Under the pieces are notes generated by a model. That model was given only the letters and a program-made list of their open reading frames with translations, did not search any database and was not told where the DNA came from. 64,000 bases of DNA, from the NCBI GenBank assembly GCA_965249455.1, contig OZ252236.1, positions 2,728,001-2,792,000 of the forward strand, read 5' to 3'. This document shows, piece by piece, positions 52,230 to 59,725 of this stretch. Source of the DNA: Jiulongibacter sp024742395. Lineage in GTDB: Bacteria > Bacteroidota > Bacteroidia > Cytophagales > Spirosomataceae. Position 1 is the first letter of the stretch; each line of letters starts with the position of its first letter. The position numbers were made by a program, and so were the translations under genes.

Positions 52230-52766
52230 ATGAGACACGGAAAGAAAGTAAATCATTTAGGAAGAACAAAGTCACACAGAGTTGCTCTTTTGAGTAATAT
52301 GACTTGTTCTTTAATCAAGACAAAAAGAATCAAGACAACTGTAGCTAAGGCGAAAGCTCTTAGAAAATATGCAGAGCCATTGATTACGAAGTCAAAAAAT
52401 GATACAACACACTCAAGAAGAGTTGTTTTTTCTTATCTACAAGACAAAGACGCTGTTACTGAACTTTTTACTGTAATTAGTGAAAAGGTAGCGGAGAGAA
52501 ATGGTGGTTATACAAGAATCATCAAATTAGGTACTCGTTTAGGAGATAATGCAGAAATGGCAATTATTGAGCTTGTTGATTTCAATGAGAATCTTCTATC
52601 TTCAAATGAAGAGGAGTCAGCTTCTAAAACTAAACGTAGCAGAAGACGTTCTGGAAAGAAAAAGTCAACTGAAGAAACGGTAGCAGCTGATGGAGAAAGT
52701 TCTGCTGAGGTAATTGAAGAAACAGCTTCTACTGAAGAGGCTTCTGAAGAACCTAAAGCTGAATAG
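52230..52766 (+). CDS. rplQ: 50S ribosomal protein L17 with acidic tail
   Basis: Residues 1 to about 116 are canonical L17 (MRHGKKVNHLGRTKSHRVAL, NGGYTRIIKLGTRLGDNAEMAIIELV). About 60 more residues follow: a basic patch (KTKRSRRRSGKKKS) and then a Glu/Ser/Ala-rich tail, unlike the 120-130-residue E. coli protein. Last gene of the superoperon, closed by the strong terminator at 52783. Confidence 0.96.
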   Translation: MRHGKKVNHLGRTKSHRVALLSNMTCSLIKTKRIKTTVAKAKALRKYAEPLITKSKNDTTHSRRVVFSYLQDKDAVTELFTVISEKVAERNGGYTRIIKLGTRLGDNAEMAIIELVDFNENLLSSNEEESASKTKRSRRRSGKKKSTEETVAADGESSAEVIEETASTEEASEEPKAE

Positions 52767-52782
52767 AATTCATAAGTATTAT

Positions 52783-52816
52783 AAAAAAAGGGGAACAATT
52801 CTGTTCCCCTTTTTTT
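52783..52816. terminator. Bidirectional terminator at the end of the ribosomal superoperon
   Basis: A perfect 15-bp stem, AAAAAAAGGGGAACA (52783-52797) with TGTTCCCCTTTTTTT (52802-52816), loop ATTC. U-tracts arise in both orientations, and the TAA of the convergent stress-protein gene lies at its right edge. Confidence 0.9.
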
Positions 52817-53633
52817 ATGCAAAATGATGGATTAAAATCGGAATGTCGAGTTTAGAAATTAACTTCTTACTTTGACTTGGTGCAAGAATGGAATCTAATA
52901 AACCCCTTTTATGTGATACCAGAACTAACAGATCTGAATCGTTTAGGTCTGTAAAGTCCTTCAGTCCTGATTTTAGACTATTGGCCTCTAAAGTAACAAC
53001 ATGTGTTTTTTCTAAACCTGGTACACTCTTAATTTTTTCGAGTAATCTATCGTCAGAATTTATATCAAGCTCGTCTGGAGTTTTTATTTTAACAAAAGTC
53101 ATAGTGGCTTTTAGTCTATCAGACAATTCCTTAACTTTTTTGACAACATCAGTTTCTTCAAATTCTAGTTGCGTAGCGTAAGCAATTGCTTTGGTCTCCC
53201 GCTTTGAATAATTTTCAGGGACAATCAGTAAAGGAATGTTGATTTCATTTACTAGATGTTGCGATGTGGACCCGATTAAGCGATCAATGAAATCTGGTTT
53301 TTCAGTTTTTCCGAGCACCACCAAATCCGCTGACGTTGAGTCGTCTTTACTTATGATTCCATGTAATAAATCACCAACTACAACTCTGTAGGAGGCTGAT
53401 ATTCCAGATTCACGAAGGTTCCTAACTTTTTTCTCCAGGACCTTATTGTATTCCTCAATAATTTCGACCGAATTTGACTCAATCATTCCAACAGGGATGG
53501 ATGGATCTACCATTGGAGGCATGTACGCATGAACAAGTTCTACTTCTGCAATATACTTTTTTGCCCAATTTTTAATAAAATCTATGGCATTGTCCGATGA
53601 TTTAGAGAAATCTACTCCTACTATTATTTTCAT
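52815..53633 (-). CDS. Universal stress protein, tandem UspA domains
   Basis: A 272-residue protein with two Usp folds. Domain 1 (1 to about 140) starts IIVGVDFSKSSDNAIDFI and ends with the ATP-loop-like VVLGKTEKPDFIDRLIGSTSQHLVNEINIPLLIVP. Domain 2 (about 148-272) is more divergent and ends LLVLVSHKRGLLDSILAPSQSKKLISKLDIPILIH. The GxxG...GS(S/T) nucleotide motif is recognisable in domain 1. The role is usually stress survival; no partner is encoded next to it. Its stop codon sits in the shared terminator. Confidence 0.9.
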   Translation of the reverse strand: MKIIVGVDFSKSSDNAIDFIKNWAKKYIAEVELVHAYMPPMVDPSIPVGMIESNSVEIIEEYNKVLEKKVRNLRESGISASYRVVVGDLLHGIISKDDSTSADLVVLGKTEKPDFIDRLIGSTSQHLVNEINIPLLIVPENYSKRETKAIAYATQLEFEETDVVKKVKELSDRLKATMTFVKIKTPDELDINSDDRLLEKIKSVPGLEKTHVVTLEANSLKSGLKDFTDLNDSDLLVLVSHKRGLLDSILAPSQSKKLISKLDIPILIHHFA

Positions 53634-53755
53634 GTTTTCTATTTTATTATGTCTAAAGTTGTTAATTATTTAACGCAGAGAACATGATATATGATCTAAA
53701 CAAATATGATATTTCTTAGATATCTTCCAAAAGAGAGTATCTAATGTTCTAGGTC

Positions 53756-53787
53756 TTTAGTAATTGAAAATAATTTATCTAACTTTA
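53756..53787 (+). promoter_or_regulatory. Promoter of carA
   Basis: TTTA at 53756-53759, a 20-nt spacer, and TAACTTTA at 53780-53787, each one mismatch from consensus. Predicted start is about 53794, which places the in-frame ATG at 53764 upstream of transcription. Confidence 0.45.
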
Positions 53788-53832
53788 CACTCCGATAATT
53801 CATTCTTCTCAATCGGAAATCTTAAAGCGTTA

Positions 53833-54936
53833 ATGGATCAAACCAAAGCTAAAGCCGCCTTTTTACTACTTGAGGACGGTACACTTTTCAAAGGAAAAGC
53901 ATTAGGGAAAATAGGTACTTCATCTGGAGAAATATGTTTCAATACCGGAATGACAGGTTATCAGGAGATTTATACTGATCCTTCGTATTTCGGCCAGGTA
54001 ATTGTGAATACGACGTCTCACATCGGTAATTATGGAGTAAAATTAGTAGACGAAGAGGAATCTTCGAGTGTGAAAATTAAAGGAATGGTCTGCAGTACTT
54101 ATGCCGATGATTATTATTCCAGAAAAACCGCTGACAGCTCTCTGCAAGCCTATCTTGAAAAGGCTGGAATTGTGGGTATTAGTGATGTAGACACCAGACA
54201 AATTGTAAGACACATCAGACATGCCGGTGTGATGAACTGTATTATATCGTCTGAAATAGAAGATGTGGAGCAGTTAAAAGAAGAACTGGCAAAATGTCCA
54301 TCAATGGAAGGTTTAGAACTTTCCAGTATTGTGAGTACACCAGAACCTTTCTTTTTTGGAAATGAAGGGGCTAAGCACAAGTTAGCTGTGCTAGATTTGG
54401 GTTGTAAAACCAATATTTTGCGTAGCTTCTCTGAAAGAGATTGTTACATGAAGGTCTTTAACGCTAAAACACCGGTAAGTGAAATTTTAGCCTGGAACCC
54501 AGACGGCTATTTTATCTCGAATGGACCAGGTGATCCTGCTGCAATGGATTACGCCGTAGATACGGTTAAAGAATTAGTAGAAACAGATAAGCCGCTATTT
54601 GGAATTTGTTTAGGACATCAGATATTAAGCCGTGCATGTGGTATCAATACCTACAAAATGCATAATGGTCATAGAGGCCTAAATCATCCTGTAAAAAATT
54701 TAAAGACCGGGAAGTCTGAGATTACTTCTCAAAATCATGGTTTTGCGGTAGATGCCGATGAGGCTAAAAAAGTGGATAATGTGGAAATCACCCACCTAAA
54801 CCTTAATGATAATACAGTAGAAGGTATTTCTGTCAAAGGGAAAAAAGCCTTTTCTGTACAATATCACCCTGAGGCAGCTCCAGGTCCTCATGATTCGCGA
54901 TACTTATTTGATGATTTTGTAAGCTTGTTGTCCTAA
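53833..54936 (+). CDS. carA: Carbamoyl phosphate synthase small (glutaminase) subunit
   Basis: Supplies ammonia from glutamine to CarB for arginine and pyrimidine synthesis. The 367-residue protein begins at ATG 53833 (MDQTKAKAAFLLLEDGTLF). An ATG 69 nt upstream lies within the promoter and adds non-homologous residues. The N-terminal domain has GEICFNTGMTGYQEIYTDPSY. The class I amidotransferase triad is Cys in GICLGHQILSRA plus His and Glu in VQYHPEAAPGPHDS. carB is not in the window. The stop overlaps the convergent methyltransferase gene in CTAA. Confidence 0.96.
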   Translation: MDQTKAKAAFLLLEDGTLFKGKALGKIGTSSGEICFNTGMTGYQEIYTDPSYFGQVIVNTTSHIGNYGVKLVDEEESSSVKIKGMVCSTYADDYYSRKTADSSLQAYLEKAGIVGISDVDTRQIVRHIRHAGVMNCIISSEIEDVEQLKEELAKCPSMEGLELSSIVSTPEPFFFGNEGAKHKLAVLDLGCKTNILRSFSERDCYMKVFNAKTPVSEILAWNPDGYFISNGPGDPAAMDYAVDTVKELVETDKPLFGICLGHQILSRACGINTYKMHNGHRGLNHPVKNLKTGKSEITSQNHGFAVDADEAKKVDNVEITHLNLNDNTVEGISVKGKKAFSVQYHPEAAPGPHDSRYLFDDFVSLLS

Positions 54937-56054
54937 AATAGCTTATAGTGCTGAAGGCGACACTCAAGCCCTCCATTATAAACAATTTCTTTAGACTCTG
55001 GTTTTAAGCCAAAGGCTTTTAAAGCTGCGATATTGGAACTTATAATCCATGCATCGCAGCTTTTATATTTTTTCTTGAGTTGATCTCCAATTAGCTTATA
55101 TTCTGCTTTGGCATCCTCTATAGCCATTCTTTCTCCGTACGGAGGATTTAGATAAACAATACCCCCAATACTTTTTGCCTCACTTTCAAAATAGTCTCCT
55201 TGTTCTATTTCCAGTAATTCTTCTACACCCGCTCTACTGGCATTTTGATGTATAATTTCAAGGTTTTGATGAGAGATATCTTTGGAATAGATATTCGCTT
55301 TTAATTCAGTAATATTAGATTTTAAGTTATTCAGGACTTTATAAAAAAGCTCTTGGTTATAGTCGTTCCATGTTTGAAAAGCGAACCTTCTATGAATTCC
55401 CGGAGGCGTATTGGTGCCAATTAAAGCCGCTTCAATTCCAAATGTTCCAGAACCTGACATTGGGTCGTAGATATCAGATAATTTATCCCATTTTGATTTA
55501 AGGATAATGCCTGCTGCCATGGCTTCATTCAATGGAGCTTCGTTTGATTGCAGTCTATAGCCCCTTTTGTCAAGTCCATGACCCGATGAGTTTAAAGATA
55601 AAAAGCAGTGATTATAGTTGATATGTATTACAAATTGATAATCAGCATTTCTTACCTCTACATTGGGTCTTCTACCACTTATTTTTCTGAATCTATCGGC
55701 TATTGCATCTTTGGTTTTAAGAGCTACATATTTAGAATGAGTAAATAAATCTCCGGCAACGGTAGCTTGAATAGAAAAGGTATTTCTAAGGCTAAACATG
55801 TCTTCCCATGGGAAATCATAAATTTCCTCGTATAGTTGTTCCTCATCTACCGCATCAAATTCATAGAAAGGTATTAATATATTTAAAGCAGTCCGTAATG
55901 AAAGATTGGCTTTCATCATTAATTCATCGTTTCCCTCAAAAAAAACGATTCTTTTTCCTGCCCTGATGTTTGCTCCACCTAAAGAAGCGATTTCCTCGGA
56001 AAGAGTCTGTTCTAATCCAGCCAAAGTTTTGGCTGACATTTGATAATTATCCAT
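54933..56054 (-). CDS. THUMP-domain class I rRNA methyltransferase (RlmL/YpsC family)
   Basis: A 373-residue SAM-dependent RNA N2-guanine methyltransferase. The THUMP domain (about 45-155) is followed by the UPF0020 catalytic domain with YDPMSGSGTFGIEAALIG (SAM-binding) and the target-base motif VYLNPPYGERM. The likely target is a guanosine of 23S rRNA (G2445 by analogy with the N-terminal half of E. coli RlmL). It lacks the second, RlmK-type methyltransferase half. Confidence 0.9.
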   Translation of the reverse strand: MDNYQMSAKTLAGLEQTLSEEIASLGGANIRAGKRIVFFEGNDELMMKANLSLRTALNILIPFYEFDAVDEEQLYEEIYDFPWEDMFSLRNTFSIQATVAGDLFTHSKYVALKTKDAIADRFRKISGRRPNVEVRNADYQFVIHINYNHCFLSLNSSGHGLDKRGYRLQSNEAPLNEAMAAGIILKSKWDKLSDIYDPMSGSGTFGIEAALIGTNTPPGIHRRFAFQTWNDYNQELFYKVLNNLKSNITELKANIYSKDISHQNLEIIHQNASRAGVEELLEIEQGDYFESEAKSIGGIVYLNPPYGERMAIEDAKAEYKLIGDQLKKKYKSCDAWIISSNIAALKAFGLKPESKEIVYNGGLECRLQHYKLF

Positions 56055-56109
56055 TAGGCAAAACTAGCTATTTGTTAAGCAAAGCTTAGTCTGTAGCCAA
56101 TAAATTTCC

Positions 56110-56117
56110 TAAAATTG
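56110..56117 (+). promoter_or_regulatory. -7 promoter element for thrC
   Basis: TAAAATTG (one mismatch to TAnnTTTG) followed by CGGC, 32 nt before the ATG. No TTTG -33 box was found. Confidence 0.3.
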
Positions 56118-56149
56118 CGGCTTCTAAGAATATACTGAAAAAAGAAGTA

Positions 56150-57469
56150 ATGCACTTATATAGCACAAATCATAAAAGTGAGCCGGTAGGGATTGAGGAA
56201 GCTATTTTTCAAGGATTGCCTCCAGATAATGGACTTTATATGCCTGAATCAATTCCTTCACTTTCTAAGGAATTTTGGGATAACTGTGATAAGTTATCTT
56301 TCTCCGAAATAGCTTTTGAAATAGCGAATGCGTTTTTCAAAGATGAAATTCCAACGGAAGATTTGAGAGCACTTCTTGAAAAAGCGATTGACTTTGACGC
56401 TCCATCAGTTGAAATTACGGAGAATCTTTATTGCCTTGAACTATTTCATGGGCCTTCGATGGCTTTTAAAGATTTTGGTGCTCGTTTTATGGCGGCAGTT
56501 ATGTCCTATTTTTTAAAGGCTCAGAGTAAGCAAATTCATATTCTGGTGGCTACATCAGGAGATACAGGTGGAGCAGTAGCACAAGGTTTCTTTAAGACTG
56601 AGAATATTAATGTTCACATTCTCTATCCAAAGGGAAAAGTAAGTGAAATTCAGGAGAAGCAATTAACAACTTTAGGTGAGAATGTTTCGGCAATTGAGAT
56701 AAATGGAACCTTTGATGATTGTCAAAAATTAGTCAAAGCAGCCTTTTTAGATGAAGAGTTAAGAAGTAAGTTTAATCTGGCTTCTGCCAATTCGATAAAT
56801 ATTGCTCGGTTAATCCCACAAGCGTTTTATTATGCTTATAGTTATTCCCGTTTGAAAACTAAAGGCTTACCCCTTGTGTTTGCTGTACCAAGCGGAAATT
56901 TTGGTAACCTAAGTGCCGGAGTAATTGCCTTTAAAATGGGAATGCCCATTAAACGCTTCATTGCAGCTACCAATGTTAATAAGGTGGTGCCTAAATACTT
57001 AGAAACTGAAGAATATGAGCCCATTAAACCCTCAATAAGTACTATTTCTAATGCGATGGATGTTGGAGATCCGAGTAATTTCCCTAGACTTAAGGCACTT
57101 TTTGGAGGCCAATACGTGGAAATAATAAGCATGATTTCTGGCTGTAGCTACACTGATGCTGAAACAAAAGAAGGAATTAAGGAGTTGAAGGAATTATATG
57201 GTTATGTGGCATGTCCTCATACTGCAATTGCCTATTTGGGTTTGAAAGACTTTGCGAAAGCTGAAGCTGAACCGTTTAGCGGTGTCTTTTTATCAACCGC
57301 TCATTTTGCTAAATTCTTGCCAGATGTTGAAGATGTGCTTGGTGAGAAATTAGCCATTCCGGAGAGGCTCAATGAATTGCTGGATAAGAAGAAAGTTGCT
57401 CTTAATATGAATCCGGATTATGATTTGTTTAAGAATTATTTAGAAAGTAATATGACTAGTCCTAAATAA
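56150..57469 (+). CDS. thrC: Threonine synthase with IS-derived C-terminus
   Basis: Converts O-phosphohomoserine to threonine with PLP. The 439-residue protein has the cofactor Lys in LFHGPSMAFKDFGARFM, the phosphate loop ATSGDTGGAVAQGF, FAVPSGNFGNLSAGVIA and HTAIAYLGL. The last five codons (M435-T-S-P-K, then TAA) derive from the insertion sequence starting at 57453. Joining the sequence on either side of the element and its ATA duplication gives ...LESNI followed by TAA, a 435-residue protein. The core is untouched, so the enzyme is expected to work. Confidence 0.95.
   Translation: MHLYSTNHKSEPVGIEEAIFQGLPPDNGLYMPESIPSLSKEFWDNCDKLSFSEIAFEIANAFFKDEIPTEDLRALLEKAIDFDAPSVEITENLYCLELFHGPSMAFKDFGARFMAAVMSYFLKAQSKQIHILVATSGDTGGAVAQGFFKTENINVHILYPKGKVSEIQEKQLTTLGENVSAIEINGTFDDCQKLVKAAFLDEELRSKFNLASANSINIARLIPQAFYYAYSYSRLKTKGLPLVFAVPSGNFGNLSAGVIAFKMGMPIKRFIAATNVNKVVPKYLETEEYEPIKPSISTISNAMDVGDPSNFPRLKALFGGQYVEIISMISGCSYTDAETKEGIKELKELYGYVACPHTAIAYLGLKDFAKAEAEPFSGVFLSTAHFAKFLPDVEDVLGEKLAIPERLNELLDKKKVALNMNPDYDLFKNYLESNMTSPK
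57450..57452. repeat. Left copy of the 3-bp target site duplication (ATA)
   Basis: ATA directly precedes the TG end of the IS at 57453; the same ATA directly follows its CA end at 58840-58842. Three base pairs is the usual duplication length for IS3-family elements. Confidence 0.75.
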
Positions 57470-57479
57470 GCGATACAGG
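57453..57479. repeat. Left terminal inverted repeat of the IS3 element
   Basis: Begins TGACTAGTCCTAAATAAGCG and matches the complement of the right end at 20 of 27 positions. It carries the last thrC codons and its TAA stop. Confidence 0.75.
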
Positions 57480-57493
57480 TTTTTAAGATAAAA

Positions 57494-58351
57494 CTAAATT
57501 ATAGAAACCTGCTGAGCATTCTCAGCAGGTTTCTTCTTTTTATATGTTCTTATTCTGACATCTTCTTGTCTGTGCATCATTTCGGGAGTTTTCATATAAC
57601 AAGAATAATGAGGTCTTTTTTGGTTATAAGTTTTGATTGAGCACTTGACGAGCTCTCTCATTATTTTGATATCTGTTGTTTTTAATTGCCCGATAAACTC
57701 TTGTTTAAGTATTCCATTTACTCTTTCAGCGATTGCATTTGCATACGGATCATAGGATTCTGTCATGCTACAAATAATTCCATTGGAGCCAAGCACTTTC
57801 TGATACTCATCACTGCAATATTGAAGGCCGCGATCAGAATGATGTATCAATTGTTCTGTTTTATACATTCTGGATTTGACCGCCATCTTCAGAGCTTTTA
57901 TACTTCCAGAACTATTGAGACTATTTGAAACATTATAGCCAACGATCTTTTTTGAGTACGCATCAGTAACCAGAGCCAGATACATAGGGTTTTCTCTGTG
58001 ACCAACATATGTAATATCCGAAACCCAAATTTCTTCTGGCCTTTGAGCTACCAATCCTTCAATCTTATTCTTGTGCTTTCTAAATCTATGATGAGAGTTA
58101 GTAGTCACATGATAAGCCCTTTTAGGGCTGATTAGTAGATTGTTAGCCCGAAGTATTGAGAAAAGCCTATCTCTACCGACCTTCATAGGCTTCAGCCTTG
58201 GCAGTAATAATTCGAACAACTTCCTGGTGCCAATTCGTGGCATCTGAAGCCTGATATGCTGAACCATCTCAACCACTTTGGCCGCTACCTTTATGCGTTG
58301 CATGGTCGTACGTATCGAACGATAATAAACCTGTCTGTTTATCCCGAGCAA
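57494..58351 (-). CDS. IS3-family transposase OrfB (DDE integrase)
   Basis: 285 residues from a TTG, but more likely made as the C-terminal part of a frameshifted OrfAB protein. The rve-type catalytic domain shows the first Asp in EEIWVSDITYVGHRE, the second in LIHHSDRGLQYCS, and the Glu in NAIAERVNGILKQEF, which together give the DDE triad. The N-terminal HTH_21-type region is LGINRQVYYRSI and MPRIGTRKLFELL. The frame stays open upstream to the slippery site at 58423. The last codons contain a strong hairpin. Confidence 0.93.
   Translation of the reverse strand: MLGINRQVYYRSIRTTMQRIKVAAKVVEMVQHIRLQMPRIGTRKLFELLLPRLKPMKVGRDRLFSILRANNLLISPKRAYHVTTNSHHRFRKHKNKIEGLVAQRPEEIWVSDITYVGHRENPMYLALVTDAYSKKIVGYNVSNSLNSSGSIKALKMAVKSRMYKTEQLIHHSDRGLQYCSDEYQKVLGSNGIICSMTESYDPYANAIAERVNGILKQEFIGQLKTTDIKIMRELVKCSIKTYNQKRPHYSCYMKTPEMMHRQEDVRIRTYKKKKPAENAQQVSII
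57504..57533. terminator. IS-internal hairpin at the 3' end of OrfB
   Basis: A perfect 13-bp stem, GAAACCTGCTGAG (57504-57516) with CTCAGCAGGTTTC (57521-57533), loop CATT, followed on the + strand by TTCTTTTT. It lies within the last codons of OrfB. It probably protects the element from read-through and now acts as the terminator for thrC. Confidence 0.7.
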
Positions 58352-58365
58352 TCTACAGGTAGCCG

Positions 58366-58800
58366 TTAGGCTTTCTTGGTGCCCTTCTTTGAATTGGTCG
58401 ATTGATCGGGTAAGGAGTTTTTTCTTATTGGTATTTTATACTCCTTCTCTGCTAAATCTATCATCATATCAAAAATGATAGCCTTGTTATCAGACTGTTG
58501 GAGCTGATGTTCCAGGCGAGCTTTTTGCTTTTTCAAAAGAGCTACTTCCTGCTCCAATTCCTTTACCTTTTGTTCCGGAGATTTTGACATACTCGATGGA
58601 CTTTGATTTTGCCAATCAAAGCTACCATATTTTCTAAGCCAATTCGTCACCGTAGAATGTGATTGAATACCGTACTTTCGAGCCGCTGCTTTTATTCCTA
58701 GCTCGCCCAATTCAATCTCCTTGACAACATTCAATTTAAAAGCATAACTGTAGTCTTTTTGCGTTCGCTTAACATACTGATTCTCTTCTTGTTCTTTCAT
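58366..58800 (-). CDS. IS3-family transposase OrfA (helix-turn-helix protein)
   Basis: 144 residues. The HTH region KLNVVKEIELGELGIKAAARKYGIQSHSTVTNWLRKYG binds the IS ends. The coiled-coil leucine zipper VKELEQEVALLKKQKARLEHQL (about 85-110) serves for multimerisation. Without frameshifting, translation ends at 58366; with a -1 slip at codon 128 (AAC) it continues into OrfB. Confidence 0.93.
   Translation of the reverse strand: MKEQEENQYVKRTQKDYSYAFKLNVVKEIELGELGIKAAARKYGIQSHSTVTNWLRKYGSFDWQNQSPSSMSKSPEQKVKELEQEVALLKKQKARLEHQLQQSDNKAIIFDMMIDLAEKEYKIPIRKNSLPDQSTNSKKGTKKA
58417..58423 (-). other. -1 programmed frameshift heptamer A-AAA-AAC
   Basis: On the coding strand the zero-frame codons read AGA AAA AAC, giving the canonical X-XXY-YYZ slippery sequence. 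The -1 frame that follows (CTC CTT ACC CGA ...) has no stop before OrfB. Confidence 0.8.
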
Positions 58801-58812
58801 AACATTACTTTT

Positions 58813-58839
58813 AGTGTAACGCTATTTTAGGACGAGACA
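58813..58839. repeat. Right terminal inverted repeat of the IS3 element
   Basis: On the minus strand it reads TGTCTCGTCCTAAAATAGCG and on. The CA end at 58838-58839 is followed by the second ATA duplication (58840-58842). Confidence 0.75.
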
Positions 58840-58850
58840 ATATTTAAAAT

Positions 58851-58882
58851 AAAAGAGCCTTTGAGAAATCAAAGGCTCTTTT
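58851..58882. terminator. Bidirectional terminator originally shared by thrC and the LolA-like gene
   Basis: A perfect 14-bp stem, AAAAGAGCCTTTGA (58851-58864) with TCAAAGGCTCTTTT (58869-58882), GAAA tetraloop. It now serves the leftward gene at 58906. Before the IS inserted it lay just after the thrC stop and would have ended both convergent transcripts. Confidence 0.85.
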
Positions 58883-58905
58883 AGTAATAAGAAAAGTTAG
58901 GTTTG

Positions 58906-59634
58906 TTAATCAGGAAAGGTGAATAGGGAATCATCTATAGGTACGTTAATTTCTACAGAATCCATTATTACTGAACTGACAACATTCCCTCCAATTTTAG
59001 TTTCCATCTTGAATGGATACATGATACCTTCAATATTTCTGTAATCACTCAATAGTGTTTCTAAACTACCCATAGGTGAATTTTGAGTTTTACTAACAAT
59101 AAAGTAAGTCTTAGGATCGAGCAAGAATTCAGTCTTTCCACTAACATCTTGACCCATAATTGTCTGGTCAGGCTTAATTAAGTTTAACTTGATATAGCTT
59201 ACGCCATCAATCTCCTTTTCCCCTTCCAATTCAATTTCGTATCCGTTCTCAGAATAAGTTAGAAATGGATCAGGAAAGTCTAAGGCCTCTCTTTTAATAC
59301 TTTCGGCAGCTTCACCTTCAAGCATTTCATTTTTCATGGTCATAACGTTAGTATTCCATACTTCGTTACCATCATATGATGCTGGTTGAACGATGTCCAT
59401 TCCCTGGAAAGTCACAAAAGACTTAAATTTAGTCTTCCCTTTCATAAGGATTGTCATTGGAAACTCCATTCCGTTTGAGTTTGCCAGCCCTGTCATTTTA
59501 ACTGTTTTAAGCTTTTCCATGTTCTCCTTTCCACCGTTCTTAGCTATGTATTTAGCTACAATTTCTTCGGCAGATTGAGAGAAAGCTGAAATGGAAGATA
59601 GACCAGCTAGAAGAATAAGTGCGATTTTTTTCAT
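58906..59634 (-). CDS. Periplasmic LolA-like outer-membrane lipoprotein-sorting family protein
   Basis: A 242-residue exported protein. Signal peptide MKKIALILLAGLSSISAFSQ, then SAEEIVAKYIAKNGGKENMEKLKTVKMTG and a beta-rich body. FLLDPKTYFIVSKTQNSPMG and SDYRNIEGIMYPFKMETKIGG match the half-barrel LolA/LolB-like fold common in secreted Bacteroidota proteins of unknown ligand. It need not be the true lipoprotein carrier LolA. Single gene ending at the hairpin 58851-58882. Confidence 0.8.
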   Translation of the reverse strand: MKKIALILLAGLSSISAFSQSAEEIVAKYIAKNGGKENMEKLKTVKMTGLANSNGMEFPMTILMKGKTKFKSFVTFQGMDIVQPASYDGNEVWNTNVMTMKNEMLEGEAAESIKREALDFPDPFLTYSENGYEIELEGEKEIDGVSYIKLNLIKPDQTIMGQDVSGKTEFLLDPKTYFIVSKTQNSPMGSLETLLSDYRNIEGIMYPFKMETKIGGNVVSSVIMDSVEINVPIDDSLFTFPD

Positions 59635-59725
59635 TTAAATGTTGCTTTGTTCATTGCCAATTTGATCAATTATTGCATGAATCATTATCATATATATATG
59701 AACGGTGAAACGATACTTTGAAACC

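Larger units (their letters stand above)
57453..58839 (-). mobile_element. Complete IS3-family insertion sequence, 1387 bp
   Basis: Ends TG...CA with imperfect inverted repeats at 57453-57479 and 58813-58839 (20 of 27 positions match) and an ATA target duplication. Two minus-strand frames encode OrfA (HTH) and OrfB (DDE integrase). OrfB is in the -1 frame relative to OrfA. A canonical slippery heptamer A-AAA-AAC lies at 58417-58423, and slippage there gives an uninterrupted 435-residue OrfAB transposase. All motifs look intact, so it may be active. It inserted in the final sense codon of thrC. Confidence 0.9.

Noticed and set aside
53680..53746. AGAACAT/ATGTTCT inverted repeat in the uspA-carA divergent region
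   Set aside because: Only 7 bp with a spacing over 50 nt in AT-rich DNA, overlapping neither promoter; expected by chance.
59684..59702. CATATATATATG palindrome upstream of the LolA-like gene
   Set aside because: Simple AT alternation; no evidence for an operator.
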